From the NCBI GenBank assembly GCA_020724025.1, contig DYHU01000054.1:1-7482 (forward strand): DNA of 7,482 nt, in the 5' to 3' direction. The stretch is from Syntrophorhabdus sp. (GTDB taxonomy: Bacteria; Desulfobacterota; BSN033; UBA1163). The notes below the pieces were generated by a model. The model did no database searches. It worked only from the letters and a program-made list of their open reading frames with translations, and had not been told where the DNA came from. Position numbers and translations under genes: made by a program. This document shows positions 7,401 through 7,482 of the stretch, one piece after another; position 1 is the stretch's first letter; each line of letters begins with the position of its first letter.

Positions 7401-7482
7401 TCCTCCCCATTTCTGCCAGGAGCAGTGCGGACTGCATTCCCGCAATCCCAGCGCCGATCACCAATGCCGATCCTTTGTCACC
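4471..7482 (-). CDS. hdrA: HdrA-like electron-bifurcation flavoprotein with two FAD domains and four ferredoxin motifs, N-terminus cut by window edge
   Basis: The frame is open from the right edge to the TGA at 4471-4473, giving 1003 visible codons. Residue numbers here count from the Leu codon at 7464. The first half has an FAD motif VIGAGIAGMQ (2-11), an inserted ferredoxin with CTLCEACIKVCP (106-117) and CIRCGECVKVC (153-163), and the HdrA cluster motif QCVGSRD to CSTICC (Cys246, 259, 263, 264). Then follows a copy of the HdrA N-terminal domain (GVFICHCGG 448-456, GCSH 511-514). The second half has an FAD motif VVGGGVAGM (589-597) without an inserted ferredoxin, a second cluster motif (Cys738, 749, 753, 754), and a C-terminal ferredoxin with CCGCGLCVTACP (932-943) and CQGCGNCVVAC (963-973). 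HdrA proteins hold the flavin that bifurcates or confurcates electrons, and deliver low-potential electrons to ferredoxin. The doubled form of about 1000 residues is common in anaerobic bacteria. The true start lies outside the window, because GDKGSAL precedes the flavin motif in frame; probably few residues are missing, but that is a guess. Confidence 0.93.
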   Translation of the reverse strand, partial: GDKGSALVIGAGIAGMQSALLLAEMGRKVFLMEQGPAIGGYFPLLDKTFPTNSCGVCFMSPTPPAFCPIYECHLHDNIELLPYSEVKKVEGTGGDFKVSIVRKPRCVDPKRCTLCEACIKVCPVEVEREFGGGLEKRKAIYLPYPQAIPHSLVIDPKTCIRCGECVKVCAPGAIDLDMKEEEEEIGAGAIVLGFGFEPFWAQKKGEYGFGRYENVLTSIQFERLISTSSPTQGFPVRVSDGKKMERIAFIQCVGSRDPSCGQDHCSTICCMYATKQAMIAKERAPGLNVTFFYMDIRPMGKDYERYYERAKTEYGIEYIRSAISSVKELQQTKNLLITYLKEDGTFEEKEFDSVILSVGFTPPQNIKDLAGGMGLRLNRQGFCETDEFRPGQTSVNGIFVGGAFRGPRDIPETVVEGSSAAAAAASFLNPNSLSTSKKEYPAEGALAEEIPKIGVFICHCGGELKESLSISELIEGTRQLREVSHVEEMGLACLPEDLNQIKMKIGEHGINRIVIAGCSHREIRKTMEEMAKGMGFNPYLIEYANIREQCAFVHRDLLKLATEKAMAIIRMAVERARRIQPIRKGSQRVEKRGLVVGGGVAGMTASLRLAEQGYEVYLIEKEKELGGNLRESFYTLKGSNPQALLQDLIQEVKGHPSIHPYFETEIISFEKRNGHYQTKIRRPDGEEALDHGALILATGGREVTPKEYLYGEDPRIITQRQLEKMIHLNAEGLKEVRSAVMIQCVGSRDEEHPYCSRICCGHAVKNALRLKEQNPHINIYVLYRDVRTYGFYETYYHEARGKGVIFIRYDLEKKPRVTLKNGRLRVSIFDPAMGSQVTLPADRIILSAGVEPNDNRDLAKIFDVDLNPDSFFMEANPKSAPLDSVDRGKFFCGLCHSPNFIEDTISQGNGAAARAGALLSRDAVEEKAYLAYVIKRLCCGCGLCVTACPYGARVLNEEEVKAEVVDALCQGCGNCVVACRNAASQQRNFEKGLNLTVLNAAID

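Noticed and set aside
7462..7464. TTG as start codon of the HdrA-like protein
   Set aside because: The frame stays open to the window edge, and a start directly at the first strand of the FAD fold would be too short; the real start is outside.

Overview
The window is one block of minus-strand genes, read from high to low coordinates, that looks like a single operon cut at both ends. In order of transcription it holds: a large two-flavin HdrA-like protein (its first residues lie beyond the right edge); an MvhD/FlpD-type [2Fe-2S] electron-transfer protein; a FrhB/FdhB-type protein fused to a C-terminal ferredoxin region; an iron-sulfur protein like the FrdB/SdhB/TfrB subunits of fumarate reductase; and a flavoprotein like FrdA/SdhA/TfrA, whose C-terminus runs off the left edge. 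The three complete genes and the left flavoprotein start at ATG behind purine-rich ribosome sites. All five products lack a visible signal peptide or membrane segment, so a soluble cytoplasmic complex is expected.

The organism is probably a strictly anaerobic bacterium. Cytoplasmic Hdr/Mvh/Frh modules rich in iron-sulfur clusters are typical of sulfate-reducing and syntrophic Desulfobacterota and related lineages. The strong Shine-Dalgarno sites and the G-rich palindromic repeats between genes fit such a bacterium better than a methanogen, but the taxon is an inference of low confidence.

Layout: 1-1670 flavoprotein; 1671-1756 spacer with tandem 7-mers; 1757-2497 FrdB-like protein; 2498-2636 spacer with a long imperfect inverted repeat built of TGGAATNN units; 2637-3785 FrhB-like protein; 3786-3927 spacer with a pair of inverted REP-like palindromes; 3928-4350 MvhD-like protein; 4351-4470 spacer with short direct and inverted repeats; 4471-7482 HdrA-like protein. 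No RNA gene, CRISPR array, insertion sequence, clear promoter or clear terminator was found.

Working model (inference): the FrhB-like subunit takes or gives electrons to a soluble carrier or a partner dehydrogenase, MvhD passes them to HdrA, and HdrA flavin splits or joins the electron flow. The FrdB/FrdA-like pair would replace the usual HdrB/HdrC heterodisulfide site as one terminal branch. The flavoprotein keeps the residues that fumarate reductases use on fumarate/succinate. The cluster would then be a soluble, Hdr-based, possibly bifurcating or confurcating fumarate reductase/succinate dehydrogenase, or an enzyme acting on a related dicarboxylate. No HdrB-type CCG domain and no membrane anchor is encoded in the window.
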